From the NCBI GenBank assembly GCA_902786665.1, contig CADADN010000035.1, positions 1 to 64,000 on the forward strand: a stretch of 64,000 nt of DNA, written 5' to 3'. This stretch comes from an uncultured Prevotellaceae bacterium. GTDB taxonomy: Bacteria > Bacteroidota > Bacteroidia > Bacteroidales > Bacteroidaceae. How positions within the stretch are numbered: position 1 is the stretch's first letter; each line of letters starts with the position of its first letter. A program made the translations under genes and the position numbers. The notes beneath the pieces are model-generated. The model was not told the DNA's origin and did not search any database. It worked only from the letters and a program-made list of their open reading frames with translations. Positions 1 through 10,100 of this stretch are shown here, piece by piece.

Positions 1-99
1 ACTCTGCTCTCGCTGCTCCAAAAATTAACTTCGCTGATTTTTGTCGCGACTCGGCAGGGTTCAAGCAAGCTTGACTCTGCTCTCGCTGCTCCAAAAATT
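1..99. repeat. 26-bp direct repeat pair at window edge
   Basis: A 26-bp sequence beginning ACTCTGCTCTCGCTGCTCC occurs at 1-26 and again, apparently identical, at 74-99. The 47 bases between contain no gene. The pair lies just downstream of the minus-strand sigma factor gene and the left side is cut by the window edge, so more copies may exist outside. It looks like a dispersed extragenic repeat; no function can be read from it. Confidence 0.7.
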
Positions 100-141
100 C
101 AATCTTCAATTTTCAATTTTCAATCTTCAATTTTCAATCTT
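100..141. repeat. 7-bp tandem array over sigma factor 3' end
   Basis: Six units of 7 bp (CAATCTT or CAATTTT) follow each other without gaps from 100 to 141. The stop codon of the minus-strand sigma factor gene (120-122) lies inside the array, so the array encodes the last few residues and continues past the stop. It is one of several short arrays in this window that sit on or beside a stop codon. Confidence 0.8.
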
Positions 142-695
142 CTATACAGTTTCTTTCTTGTGCGATACAAGCGGTTGGCCAGTGCTTTCGCATCGATGCC
201 GGTGATATAGGCAATCTCTGTCAGCGGATGGGCTTCGAAGTAGTAAAGCGTCAGGAGCATCCTTTCTTCGTCAGGCAATTCATCCAACAGTTCTTCCAGT
301 TTGGCAATGCGCTCCTCACGCCCTGTAGAGAGTTCCGCCTCCAAATCCTCGTCGGTGACATCCTTCTGCCAGCCCTGGCTGTCTTCGATGGAAACCATCA
401 GTGGTCGTCGGCGTTTCAAGAAATCGAGTGTCAACCTATAGGCGATGCGACAGAGCCAAGTAGCGAGGGATGCCTTTTTGGCATCATAGCTGCCGATGCG
501 GTTGAATGCCCTGAGAAAGGTGTCCTGAGTCAATTCCTGAGCATCCATCACGTCAGGCACCTGCCTGACAACCATGGCGAATATGCGGTCGGCATAGCGA
601 CTGACTGCCGCCATCTGCCCCTCGTGACGCCCTTCACGCAAGGCCTCCACGATTTCCACTTCCGTCATTATGTCTGTGATTTGTCTCACTTCCAC
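120..695 (-). CDS. ECF-type RNA polymerase sigma factor
   Basis: A 191-residue sigma-70 family protein of the extracytoplasmic-function type. Region 2 is visible around residues 25-95, with DAQELTQDTFLRAF (core binding) and LATWLCRIAYRLTLDFLKRRR (-10 recognition). Region 4 spans about 130-188, with LPDEERMLLTLYYFEAHPLTEIAYITG and a helix-turn-helix ending in LANRLYRTRKKLYRRL. Its length and lack of regions 1 and 3 fit the ECF group. An internal Met at residue 10 is an alternative start. No anti-sigma gene lies on the right side; the left neighbour is outside the window, so the signal it answers to is unknown. Confidence 0.93.
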   Translation of the reverse strand: MEVRQITDIMTEVEIVEALREGRHEGQMAAVSRYADRIFAMVVRQVPDVMDAQELTQDTFLRAFNRIGSYDAKKASLATWLCRIAYRLTLDFLKRRRPLMVSIEDSQGWQKDVTDEDLEAELSTGREERIAKLEELLDELPDEERMLLTLYYFEAHPLTEIAYITGIDAKALANRLYRTRKKLYRRLKIED

Positions 696-900
696 TTGTT
701 ATACGACAACTTCAGGAAAATATCTCGCACTTTCCTATCTTTTTTTCTAAAAAACATCACATCCCCGTATTCGAGGAATCAGTCTCCCAATACATAAGAT
801 TAATGAATAGCATGCAAAGGTAACACTATTTCATGCATCTCTTCTTATTTGCACAGACAATATTCAGAATGGAAGAAAACAAAAAAATGTACACCTTCGT

Positions 901-931
901 TTTGCCTTGCATGCAATTTGTCTTATCTTTG
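901..931 (+). promoter_or_regulatory. Bacteroidetes promoter for yhhQ-like gene
   Basis: TTTG at 901-904 and TATCTTTG at 924-931 are separated by 19 bp and match the Bacteroidetes -33/-7 consensus. The predicted transcript starts about 7 bp downstream, leaving a short leader before the ATG at 975. This position argues against the longer in-frame start at 849. Confidence 0.8.
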
Positions 932-974
932 TACCCACGATTGCCATAAGACAAGAACAACGATATATCATCAT

Positions 975-1682
975 ATGAATAATCCAAGAAAAAAGACGAT
1001 GGTGTCGATGCTGTTCATGCATTTCTGCATCGTCTTCACAGTATGCCTGATAGCATCCAACATCCTCGAAACGAAACAGATGGTGTTCGGACCGCTTCAC
1101 CTCACCGGCGGACTGTTGATTTTTCCCATATCCTATATCATCAACGACGTGGTGTGCGAGGTGTGGGGATATCGTCGTGCTGGCATACTGATATGGACGG
1201 GATTCCTGATCAACTTCGCCTTCATGATGGTGGCGTGGATAGCCGACGCCATCCCCGGGGCGCCCTATTGGGAGAACGAAGAAGGATTCCATGCCATCTT
1301 CGGCCTCACACCACGCATCACACTGGCTTCCTTCGTGTCGTTCATCATCGGCAATTTTGTCAATGCATACGTCATGAGCCGGATGAAGATTTCCGACCAA
1401 GGTAAGCGATTCCCCTTACGCGCCATCATGAGCACCGTCTGGGGCGAGGGAGCCGATTCGCTCATCTTCTTCCCATTGGCATTCTACGGCGTACTGCCCA
1501 ACGAGGAATTGCCACTGATGATGCTTTCGCAACTGGTGCTGAAGACGGTATATGAAATCATCGTCCTCCCTGTCACCATCCGTGTGGTCAACTGGGTCAA
1601 GGTCAGCGAGGGCGAGGATGTGTACGACAAAAACGTCAGCTACAACATCTTCTCCGTATTCAAGAAGAGTGATGAAGAATAA
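975..1682 (+). CDS. yhhQ: Queuosine precursor transporter, YhhQ/VUT family
   Basis: A 235-residue polytopic inner-membrane protein of the VUT (YhhQ) family, which imports queuosine precursors for tRNA modification. About six hydrophobic segments are visible, with family-like stretches SNILETKQ, FPISYIINDVVCEVWGYRRA and GEGADSLIFFPLAF. The reading frame is open from 849, but the promoter at 901-931 lies inside that extension, so ATG 975 was chosen. It stands alone, preceded by the divergent sigma factor gene and followed by a strong hairpin. No preQ1 riboswitch was recognised in the short leader. Confidence 0.9.
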   Translation: MNNPRKKTMVSMLFMHFCIVFTVCLIASNILETKQMVFGPLHLTGGLLIFPISYIINDVVCEVWGYRRAGILIWTGFLINFAFMMVAWIADAIPGAPYWENEEGFHAIFGLTPRITLASFVSFIIGNFVNAYVMSRMKISDQGKRFPLRAIMSTVWGEGADSLIFFPLAFYGVLPNEELPLMMLSQLVLKTVYEIIVLPVTIRVVNWVKVSEGEDVYDKNVSYNIFSVFKKSDEE

Positions 1683-1715
1683 TTTGCTCAACTCCCTCTT
1701 CACACCTCATTTCCA

Positions 1716-1759
1716 TTGTATGCTAAAGTTGAGTATTATTACTCGACTTTAGCATACAA
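1716..1759 (+). terminator. 20-bp hairpin after yhhQ-like gene
   Basis: Arms 1716-1735 and 1740-1759 pair over 20 bp around a TTAT loop, with a single G-T wobble. It lies 34 bp after the stop codon of the transporter gene. There is no clear T-run, so it may end or protect the transcript rather than being a classical intrinsic terminator. Confidence 0.7.
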
Positions 1760-1791
1760 GGGAATGATAAGATAAAGTCCCCCTTTAGCCA

Positions 1792-1821
1792 TTGCCATTC
1801 CACCTTTTTTTTGTATCTTTG
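1792..1821 (+). promoter_or_regulatory. Promoter for 122-residue unknown gene
   Basis: TTG at 1792-1794, a 19-bp spacer and TATCTTTG at 1814-1821 match the Bacteroidetes consensus. The next gene starts at 1958, which implies a leader of about 130 nt. No known riboswitch was recognised in that leader. Confidence 0.75.
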
Positions 1822-1957
1822 CACACTAGCAAACATAATAAAAAGAAGATTGTGCCGTTAATGTTAAAAAATGGCATTGCGTCATTTACCCTTACCCACT
1901 GCATTGTCAATAGGATATGTAAAAGTTTGAAAATTGCCTAACCCTAAGAACAATTAA

Positions 1958-2326
1958 ATGACAGAAATTCATAGTTTCAAGCCTCTGGAGCAAGCCATTC
2001 TGGAGGGGGAGAAAGAGTTGAAAGTCACCACTCCAAAATTTCTCGTCGCCTGTGCCGTGGCAGAGAAATGCCACGCCGACCCTGAAGCCGTAAAACGGCT
2101 CATCGGACTGGTGATGGAGAACAGGAATGGCTACCGTCAACCCAACCCCGAGATGGCATACACTTTGCTTAGTGACAAGGGCAGACCCTTCATGACTCGT
2201 ATCACCTTGTCCACTATTGCCGACGCGCTCCATATCATCAAAATCCTCAATCAACTCTACGCTTCCATCAAAGTGCAGAAAGATGAAGACGGACACCTTA
2301 CAGGAATGGTTGACATATTAAACTAA
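1958..2326 (+). CDS. Conserved-looking protein of unknown function
   Basis: A 122-residue soluble protein with no signal peptide or membrane segment, not recognised as a named family. It looks mostly helical, with TTPKFLVACAVAEKCHADPEAVKRLIG near the N-terminus and a hydrophobic helix LSTIADALHIIKILNQLYASI near the C-terminus. It has its own promoter (1792-1821) and a long leader, and its stop codon is followed at once by two tandem-repeat arrays. Codon use looks like that of its neighbours. No function can be assigned. Confidence 0.75.
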   Translation: MTEIHSFKPLEQAILEGEKELKVTTPKFLVACAVAEKCHADPEAVKRLIGLVMENRNGYRQPNPEMAYTLLSDKGRPFMTRITLSTIADALHIIKILNQLYASIKVQKDEDGHLTGMVDILN

Positions 2327-2327
2327 A

Positions 2328-2432
2328 GAGGAGGTTTATCAGGAGTTTTACCAGGATTTTATCAGGAGTTTTATCAGGAGTTTTATCAGGAGTTAAAGAG
2401 GAGTTAAAAAGGAGTTAAAGGGGAGTTAAAGG
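2328..2432. repeat. About 12-bp tandem array after a stop codon
   Basis: Starting two bases after the TAA at 2324-2326, units resembling TTTTATCAGGAG recur about every 12 bp. They grade into GGAGTTAAA-type units of 10-11 bp up to 2432. The shared core is AGGAGTT. It is followed directly by a second, different array. Confidence 0.8.
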
Positions 2433-2574
2433 GACGTATGTTCACTTTGACTTCCAGATTTGGACGTATTTACTTTGACTTCCAGATTTTGACGTATTTA
2501 CTTCGACTTCCTGATTTTGACGTATTTACTTCGACTTCCTGATTTTGACGTACTTACTTTGACTTCCTGAATAG
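2433..2574. repeat. 28-30 bp tandem array, five units
   Basis: Five units begin with GACGTA at 2433, 2463, 2491, 2519 and 2547, giving periods of 30, 28, 28 and 28 bp. Each carries a variant of GACTTCCTGATTTT. There are no unique spacers, so this is a head-to-tail array and not a CRISPR. It contains no credible gene and may form the 3' flank of the gene ending at 2326. Confidence 0.85.
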
Positions 2575-2930
2575 GATGTCCAATTCGTTGTATCGACTTT
2601 TATTCAAAGACCCCACCCCAACCCCTCCCCTCGAAGGGAGGGGATATGCGCACCGATTGTTGGACGAGACCTCTTGGCTAAGAAAGCGAAACATAATCTT
2701 TATGAAAGCGAAACGAGATCTTTATGAAAAAACAGATTACAAAATGGCCCCCTACTTCCATAATTAGAAAGAATCACGCAACATCTACTTCTTCAAAACC
2801 GTCTTGACCACAGACCGCACTCATTTGCGAAAAAAGAGTTACTACATTACTACAACCACCATCAAAAAGCCCACCCGAAGGTGAGCTGATGATTGTAGGT
2901 TGAAATTGCATTATGGCTTTATGGAAAGAT
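2575..2930. other. Intergenic region with one GC-rich repeat
   Basis: No gene could be supported here. A GC-rich element at 2608-2654, with ACCCCACCCC, a short inverted core CCCTC..GAGGG and GGGGATATGCGCAC, resembles two more copies near 3.75 and 3.9 kb. The remainder is AT-rich; a short open frame across the element is a by-product of it. Confidence 0.6.
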
Positions 2931-3530
2931 TCACTTGGTGAATTTTCGCCCGTTCCACTTCAATGTCTTCTGTGTTTTCTTTCCTTTATCATCCCACTTG
3001 TTGACGATGATGTTCTTCCCTACACGCGGCAGAGTGTAGGTGGAATTATAATAATCCACATCAAAGCCCGGTGCCTCACACATAGTCATCTTTTTCGTGG
3101 AGTTGGTATACCGGTAGAATGTAAGTCCATCGTATTGTCCTAAACCCGGTTTGCCATCTTCATAAAACCAGGAGCTATAGGCGAATAACTTGTGCTTTTT
3201 GTCAGACTCATTCCAATAGCACATCTCTATCCTAACCATGGTGTTTTCATATTTCCACTCATAGAGTATGTAACCGTTTTTCTCGTCAACGGTGAGTGTA
3301 GTCCCTTCCTCTTGTGGAAGACCTTGACGATAGTTGGACAAGGCTTGCTCGATTCCCGCAGTCGCTTCTTGATCACATTCATCTTCATCGTCTTCATCAG
3401 AGAAGAGGTAAGCCCATGCAAAGTCGATGATGGTTGGCCTTGCACCTTGGTAGTTCACTCTGATGGCATCTTGAGCAGCCAGTGCCAATGTGCAGCAGGC
3501 AAAGATGATTGCAAATGATATTCTTTTCAT
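2931..3530 (-). CDS. Exported protein of unknown function
   Basis: A 199-residue protein with a clear Sec signal peptide (MKRISFAIIFACCTLALAAQ). The mature part has an acidic stretch DEDDEDECD near residue 45 and a beta-rich C-terminal half with repeated Tyr and Lys. It is not a family I recognise; it could be a periplasmic or surface beta-sandwich. The Met at 3530 was chosen over an upstream in-frame one at 3566 because the signal peptide begins there and because the -7 box TATCTTTG (complement of 3564-3571) overlaps the longer start. Confidence 0.75.
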   Translation of the reverse strand: MKRISFAIIFACCTLALAAQDAIRVNYQGARPTIIDFAWAYLFSDEDDEDECDQEATAGIEQALSNYRQGLPQEEGTTLTVDEKNGYILYEWKYENTMVRIEMCYWNESDKKHKLFAYSSWFYEDGKPGLGQYDGLTFYRYTNSTKKMTMCEAPGFDVDYYNSTYTLPRVGKNIIVNKWDDKGKKTQKTLKWNGRKFTK

Positions 3531-3563
3531 GATGTCTTGCTTTTGGTTGATATAAATACGCTG

Positions 3564-3596
3564 CAAAGATACAAAAAATAATCATTATCCTTACAA
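3564..3596 (-). promoter_or_regulatory. Promoter for exported unknown protein
   Basis: On the minus strand TATCTTTG (complement of 3564-3571) is preceded by a TTG (complement of 3594-3596) at a 22-bp spacing. The gene start at 3530 lies about 34 bp downstream. Confidence 0.6.
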
Positions 3597-4098
3597 CAGC
3601 ATGAAAAATATCGACCTGCGGTTGCATCGATCGGAAGTATTTGCAAAATAGTTCCATTCTGTAAAAAATAAAAATGCTCAATGAGTCAAACGCCAAGAAT
3701 GTTCTATGCGTTGCGTCAATTTGTCGTGAGCAAAAGGTGTGTACGCACATCCCCGCCCGTTTGAGGGCAGGGGTGGGGTATTTGCCCCAAAGGTTATCCT
3801 TGCATTTTTCTAATATGACGTTTTCAGCGCTCTGGGTGTGGACATTGTCTCTTGGCGTTGAAGTTACAGACCCCACCCCTGACCCCTTGCGGTCAGGCAC
3901 AAGACCTGACCCTACAGGGGCGGGGATGTTGCACTCCGAGTGAGTATCCCGGGGGTGGACACGGTCTTTTGGCGCAGGTAGTTCATCAAATTTCAACTGC
4001 ACCTCGAATAATATTAGCTGAATCGCAAACACAAGAATTACCAAACAAGTCACAACCTATGAAAATAGGATGGTATGTATTTTTTTCTCCTTACATTA
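3597..4098. repeat. Intergenic region with inverted GC-rich repeats
   Basis: No credible gene. Two copies of a GC-rich element face each other: 3748-3779 (CATCCCCGCCC to GGGGTGGGGT) and 3870-3928 (ACCCCACCCC to GGGGCGGGGATG). The second carries its own inner inverted repeat, CCTGACC around 3888-3910. They share ends with the element at 2608-2654. They look like a dispersed extragenic repeat family common in Bacteroidales intergenic DNA. Short open frames through them are artefacts. Confidence 0.6.
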
Positions 4099-4127
4099 TT
4101 GTTGTTACGATGTTTTTATTAATTTTG
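4099..4127 (+). promoter_or_regulatory. Promoter for alpha-2-macroglobulin-like gene
   Basis: TTG at 4099-4101, an 18-bp spacer and TAATTTTG at 4120-4127. The start codon at 4177 lies about 43 bp downstream of the expected transcription start. Confidence 0.65.
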
Positions 4128-4176
4128 CATAATTAAGGCTATACCTTTCATTCCAACTCATTTTTCCTGATTAAAT

Positions 4177-7100
4177 ATGAAAAGGAACTTCTTTTTATTA
4201 CTATCACTCTTCTGCCTGACCCTATCCCATGCACAAACGGTCAGCCATGAATTCAATGACGTCTCACTCTCAGATGCGTTGCTCACCCTCGAAAACGATT
4301 GCGACACCATCACTGTCAATTTCATTTATCAAGAGCTGGAGGATTTCATAGTGACGACAAACATACAGGATGCCACCGTCCTGCAAGCCGTGAAACAAGT
4401 TTGTGGCAACCTCCCCATACGTGTCACCCAACTGAACACCGATATCTTCGTGGAATGCACACAGAAAGACACCATCAGGTTCATTGGCCAGGTGCTTGAC
4501 ACCCGTCGCCATCCCCTACCCCACGCCACCGTCGTGCTCTTGTCGGCCAATCGCGACACACTGAACCAAGCAACCACCAATGCCGACGGCTATTTTGTCA
4601 TACCCAGCCTGGAACGGCAAGCTTTTGTCAAGGTCTCACACCCCATGTGCGACACCTTTGAGAAATTCTACAATCACGATGAATTTGATGTCATCACACT
4701 CACAGCGGCAAGCGTGGAACATCCTGCCGTGGATGAGACAGCAGAGCAAACCGAAAATCCCGCCATCCACCGCAGTTATCACTCCCTCTGGCGACAGGCC
4801 TACAAGCATTCCGTGGCCGATTTGCCACGAAGTCAATTGGATGTACTGAACATCATCAGGACCAAGGCCAGGAAAGAGAACAACCATGGAATGATGACGA
4901 CGGCGGAATTGATGAGAGCCTCCATCATCAAGGAGTTGGAGCCCGACTCTCTGCCCAGCATCGTCCATGAAATCATGGAAGAGGAGCGTTTGGCAGAGTC
5001 CAACAATCCTCTTCTTGCTACGGCTTATCAAGTCATCCTGCTCAACATGCCGCCAGTGAAGGGCATTGACGCCACTCAATTCGAGCCGTTTCGTGAAAAA
5101 ATCATGGCCAACACACCCTTGCTTGCCGCCAGTCAAGATGAGATGTTCTGCCCCCTCGTCTCCATAGGTGACGATGGCGGCATCTTTGGCAACGACCTGC
5201 TCTCGGTGGTGGGGATGCAGACGCACAACTACCAACTACTGCATGATCATTATGGCAAATTGGGCAACCGCAGGGCTGAGATGCTGACGGCTTTGTGGAT
5301 GCTCGACAAAAACTACCATGACAGCCGGGGCTGCATCATTTCCGACAAGCAAAACCATTATCTGACCCAACTTGACTCCCTATGCACTCAATATGCCGAC
5401 CTGCCTGAATGTTGCGAGATAGCGATATTGAGATACAAGGCCATGTGTGAGAAAAAAGACGTCACCGTGGAGGAGAAAATGCAATATATCGACACTGCTC
5501 TGCAGCGATGGGGAGAGTGGAGAAATGCAAATGAATTGAGAAACGAGAGAACCGAACTCACCGAACCGATGATGAGCGTGGAAATTGGTGAGGCAAGACT
5601 GTTGCCCGACTCTTCACGGGTCATCCGTTTCCATCAAGTGAGAAATGTGAGAGAAGTAACGCTAAGGATATCAAGACTTGACATCTCGCCCCAAAAAATA
5701 CAGTCCGTTGCAGGCCGTGAACTCACCAAGTATGAATACCGGCAACTGTTGGAAAAGACCCAGCCTGTGGAGGTGGCTACTTATAAGAAGGAAATCCATA
5801 TTTCCAATGATTTCGAGTGTGTGGAAGACAGCATGAGGATGCCAGGCTTGCCCGTTGGACGTTATCTGGCGGAATGCTATGCGGAAGGATGCACATTCGA
5901 CACCCTGCGATATCAATTGATGGTGAGCGACGTATTCATGCTCCTTGAGCCTTTACCAAAAAGAAAGACCAAGGTGGTGGTGGTGAGAGGTTCCACAGGA
6001 CAACCGCTGCCGGGTGCGAAGGTGACTTACTACAATTGGAAGAAGGAAAAAACGCGTACTGCAAACGGCAAGGGGGAACTGATTGTCCGCAGCAAGAATG
6101 GCGGGAGATTCCATGCCGCTGTGGAAGGAGACGAATATGCCCCTACCGCCACGTTATACAGTAGCTTTTCAGGGGCATCGTGGCGAGGAAAGCAAAAGAG
6201 AATCAATATCTATACCGACCGAGCCATCTACCGTCCGGGGCAGAAAGTGAACGTCGCCATGGTGGCCTTTCAGAACAAAGCCAACAAGGAAATCATTTCC
6301 TTGAAGAAGAAACGGCTCACCATCCATGTCACAGACCCCAATTACACCAAGGTGGCCGACACCACATTGGTCACCGATGAGTTTGGCACGGCCTCGTTTG
6401 CTTTTGACATCCCAACCGACAGGATGAATGGCGACTACCGCATTTCTGTTTCTGCAGGGAGGCATTGCCATGGTTTCCTACTTGTCAAGGTCGAGGAATA
6501 CAAGATTCCCACCTTCAGCGTGGAACTGGCCACCATGGCAGAGGCGGAAATCGCAGGAGACACCATCTTGCTGCCAGGCCATGCCAAGGCCTTCTCCGGT
6601 GCACAAGTGCCCCATGCCCAGGTGTGCTATACTGTCGAACAAAAGAGAGGACAGATGACCCGCAGCATGAACTGGAATGTTGCCTTCAAAGACACGATAC
6701 AGACGGATGCCGATGGTGGTTTCAAGGTCAAGATTCCCGTCGTGGTGCAAAAGGTGGAAGACACGGAAGACCAATGGTCATTCCGCGTCAAGGCCGTGGT
6801 CACCGACTTGGGGGGAGAGTCGCATGAAGCAGAACGGACCATCCCGATGAAAGACAAAGAGAGGCTTTTCAACATCTTGTTACAGGAAAAGAAAATGGAA
6901 ATGGGAAAGCCCATGGCCGTCACCCTCGATATGAAAGACCGATGGATGGAACCCGTTGACACCATGGTGGAGTATTATGTAGACACGCCAGATGAAAAGC
7001 ACACCGCAAAAACCAATGAGTCGATACAATTGGTTGAATGTGATGCCTTGAGACTATCGGGAGTGCATACGCTCTATGCCGTATGCGGGAATGACACTAC

Positions 7101-10100
7101 AAAGGCGCAGTTCCATGTCGTCAACTATGACGACGTCAGGCCGGGAACCTTCACCAAGGAGTGTTTCGCCCAGAGTGCGACAAGGTTTCCTGACGACGGA
7201 GGCGAGGTGCGCGTCCAATTGGGCACTTCGATGGAAGACGTGTATGTCATCTACGACATCTTTGCCGACAACAAGCATCTGGAAGGAGGCTCGTTCACCC
7301 TTAGCAACCAGATGTACAACAGGAAGTTCGTCTATCAACCCGAATATGGAAGCGGCCTCTGCCTGACTTTCGCCTTTGTGAAAGACGGGGTGGTCTATAC
7401 AGAGAAAGCCCTCATCGAAGCCCCCCTGACAGACCATAGCTTGCAGATGAAATGGGAGACGTTCAGAGACCGGCTCACACCGGGGCAAAAGGAGGAGTGG
7501 ACATTGAGAATCACCCACCCCGACGGCACTCCAGCCAAGGCCCAGTTGCTCTCCGTACTCTATGACGCAGCACTCGACAAGCTCAAGGAGCACGACTGGT
7601 GGGCCAATAGCCAGATGCTGGGATTCCACACATCCAATACGGAATGGCATTACGACCGATTTGGATTGTCATCGCGAAAGATGCTGCCCAAGGTAAGACT
7701 TCGCAATCCTGTCAAACCATTGGATTTCAGCCATTTCAATTACGACTTGTTGTCCATGCAGGCCAATGAGACGACTTTGGCCGAGATAGCAAAAGTATCA
7801 AAAGTGATGAACAAGGGGAAACGACGTTATGGGAAAAGAGGATACCTCATGGGAATAGTGGTCGATGAAACTGGCGAACCCGTCATCGGAGCCACCATCA
7901 TTCCCAGTCGCTCTGGGAAAGGCACAATCACCAACATCGATGGTGAATTTGAAATAAAGACTACCGAGGACGCCTATGTCAAGGTGTCATACGTAGGCTA
8001 TCTTTCACAGACTGTCATGATCCATAATGGGACATATGCAGTGATTGAACTCACAGAAGACAACAATGCGCTGGAAGAGGTTGTCGTCGTGGGGTATGGC
8101 ACGCAAAAAAAGAAAACTTTGGCAGGGAGCATACGTGTCAGAGGTGCCTCATCGGAAAAATTTTCAGCGCCGGTGATCAAGTATGACCAGGAGGTGAAGA
8201 CATTACCCGCTGACGATGACGAGCAGAAGGAAGCCAATGCCGACGTTCTGATGACATTGCGCGAGAACATGGAGGAAACAGCATTCTTCCAGCCTTCGTT
8301 GGTGTCTTCCGACGACGGCATGATGAAAATCCAATTCACACTGCCTGAGTCGGTCACCACATGGAGGTTCCTCGGAATGGCTCACGACCAGAACATGAAC
8401 ATAGGAAGGATGGACTGCACGGCGATAGCGCAAAAGGATGTGATGGTGCAACCCAACATGCCGCGTTTCGTACGCAAGGGCGACCACGCCACCATCGTGG
8501 CAAGGATAGCCAACATCTCAGCGACGCCCAAAGATGGGACAGCCGAGATGGTGCTCTCTGACGCGGAGACGGGAGAAGTGGTATATACGGAAAAGAAGGA
8601 TTTCCATATCGACGGCAATACCACGACTTCGATTCCTTTCTCCTTCATACCCGGTGAAGACAGTGAGATGCTGACTTGCCGCACCATGGTCAGCGGAACG
8701 AACTTCTCGGATGGCGAACAACGGTGGCTCCCCGTGCTTCCCGACCGTGAGATGACCATCGATTCGCATGTGTTCACATTGCATGCGCCCGGCCAGACGG
8801 TGGTGGATGTGGACAGCATGATGACTGGAAGCCTGCCAAGCAGCAGGAAAATGATGATAGAATACACCGAAAACCCGTCTTGGATGATGGTGCTGGCAAT
8901 GCCCACCTATACCGCAAGGCCAAATGATGATGCCATATCGCAGGCGGTGGCTTTGTATGCCAATATCGTAGGAGGCAGCATCATGAATGCCTCACCATCG
9001 ACCATGCAAAGATTACGCCAATGGGATGACAAGGACACTTCACGCAATCCCTTCATCAGCGAATTGGAAAAGAACGAAGAGATCAAGGAGATGCTGCTCC
9101 GTGAGACGCCGTGGACAATCAGTGCTCAGTCTGAGACATCGATGCGAAGAAGCCTGGTCGAATTCTTCGACCAACAAACCATGAAGAAACGTATCGACAA
9201 GGCCACATCACGACTGAAGGACCTCCAATGTTCCGATGGAGGATGGGCTTGGTGGAAAGGGATGCCGAGTTCGGAATATGCCACCTTGGCTGTGATGGAG
9301 ACATTAGCCCGCCTTCATGCCAATCTCACCACATCATTGAACAAGAGCGGAGTCAAGTACGACTTGGAAAGGATGCTGGAGAAAGGCATGCAGTATTTGG
9401 ACAAGGTTGCAGTCGAACAGGTGTTTGAGATGAAAGAGGATGAAAAAACGCTCGTGGAGGCAAACAAGAAGCCACGAAGCACGAGGAGTGCCACCATCCT
9501 GCTGCCCACAGAGGAGTTGTTGCACTATCTCTACATCTCGTCCTTGCTCGACAACCATCCGGACAGCGATGTGCTTGACGCCAGGGAATACCTGTTGGAC
9601 TATGTGAGAAACAAGAACCTGGACCTCACCATATACGGCAAGGCGGTGTTTGCTGTGATCATGGCAAAGAACGGACAAGAAGAGAAGGCACACGACTACC
9701 TGAAAAGCCTCAAGGAATATGCCGTCACATCTCCTGACAAAGGGATGTATTTTGACACGCCGAAAGCCTATTATTCCTGGTGCGACTACCGTATCCCTAC
9801 GGTGACCATGGCCATCGAAGCCTTGCAAATGGTGGAACCCGAGGACAAGGAGACCGTGGAACTGATGAGGAAATGGCTGTTGAGTCAGAAGAGGGTGCAG
9901 CAATGGGATTGCGAGTTGAATGCCGTCAATGCCATCCAGGCTTTCTTCGGTGATGACAAGATGGAGATGGAAGAACGACTTGAAAACAGGGCACCTGCAA
10001 CCATCAGCCTTGGAGGGAAAGCCATCGACGCGGGAACGGCCATCGAAGGTCTTGGGTATGTCAGAATGGTGGTGACAGACTCCGTAGGCGGCAAGTTATG

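Noticed and set aside
228-797. Plus-strand open frame of 189 codons opposite the sigma factor
   Set aside because: It is antisense to a clear ECF sigma factor and its translation shows no domain or signal.
931-974. Leader of the queuosine-precursor transporter as a preQ1 riboswitch
   Set aside because: Only about 40 nt are available and no preQ1 aptamer pattern was seen.
2433-2574. Repeats of 28-30 bp resembling a CRISPR array
   Set aside because: Units follow each other without unique spacers, and no cas genes are in the window.
2576-2767. 63-codon frame across the GC-rich element
   Set aside because: It starts in a repeat array and runs through a dispersed repeat; no protein features.
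3674-4053. Short frames on both strands across 3.7-4.05 kb
   Set aside because: They follow the GC-rich inverted repeats and carry no recognisable domain or start signals.
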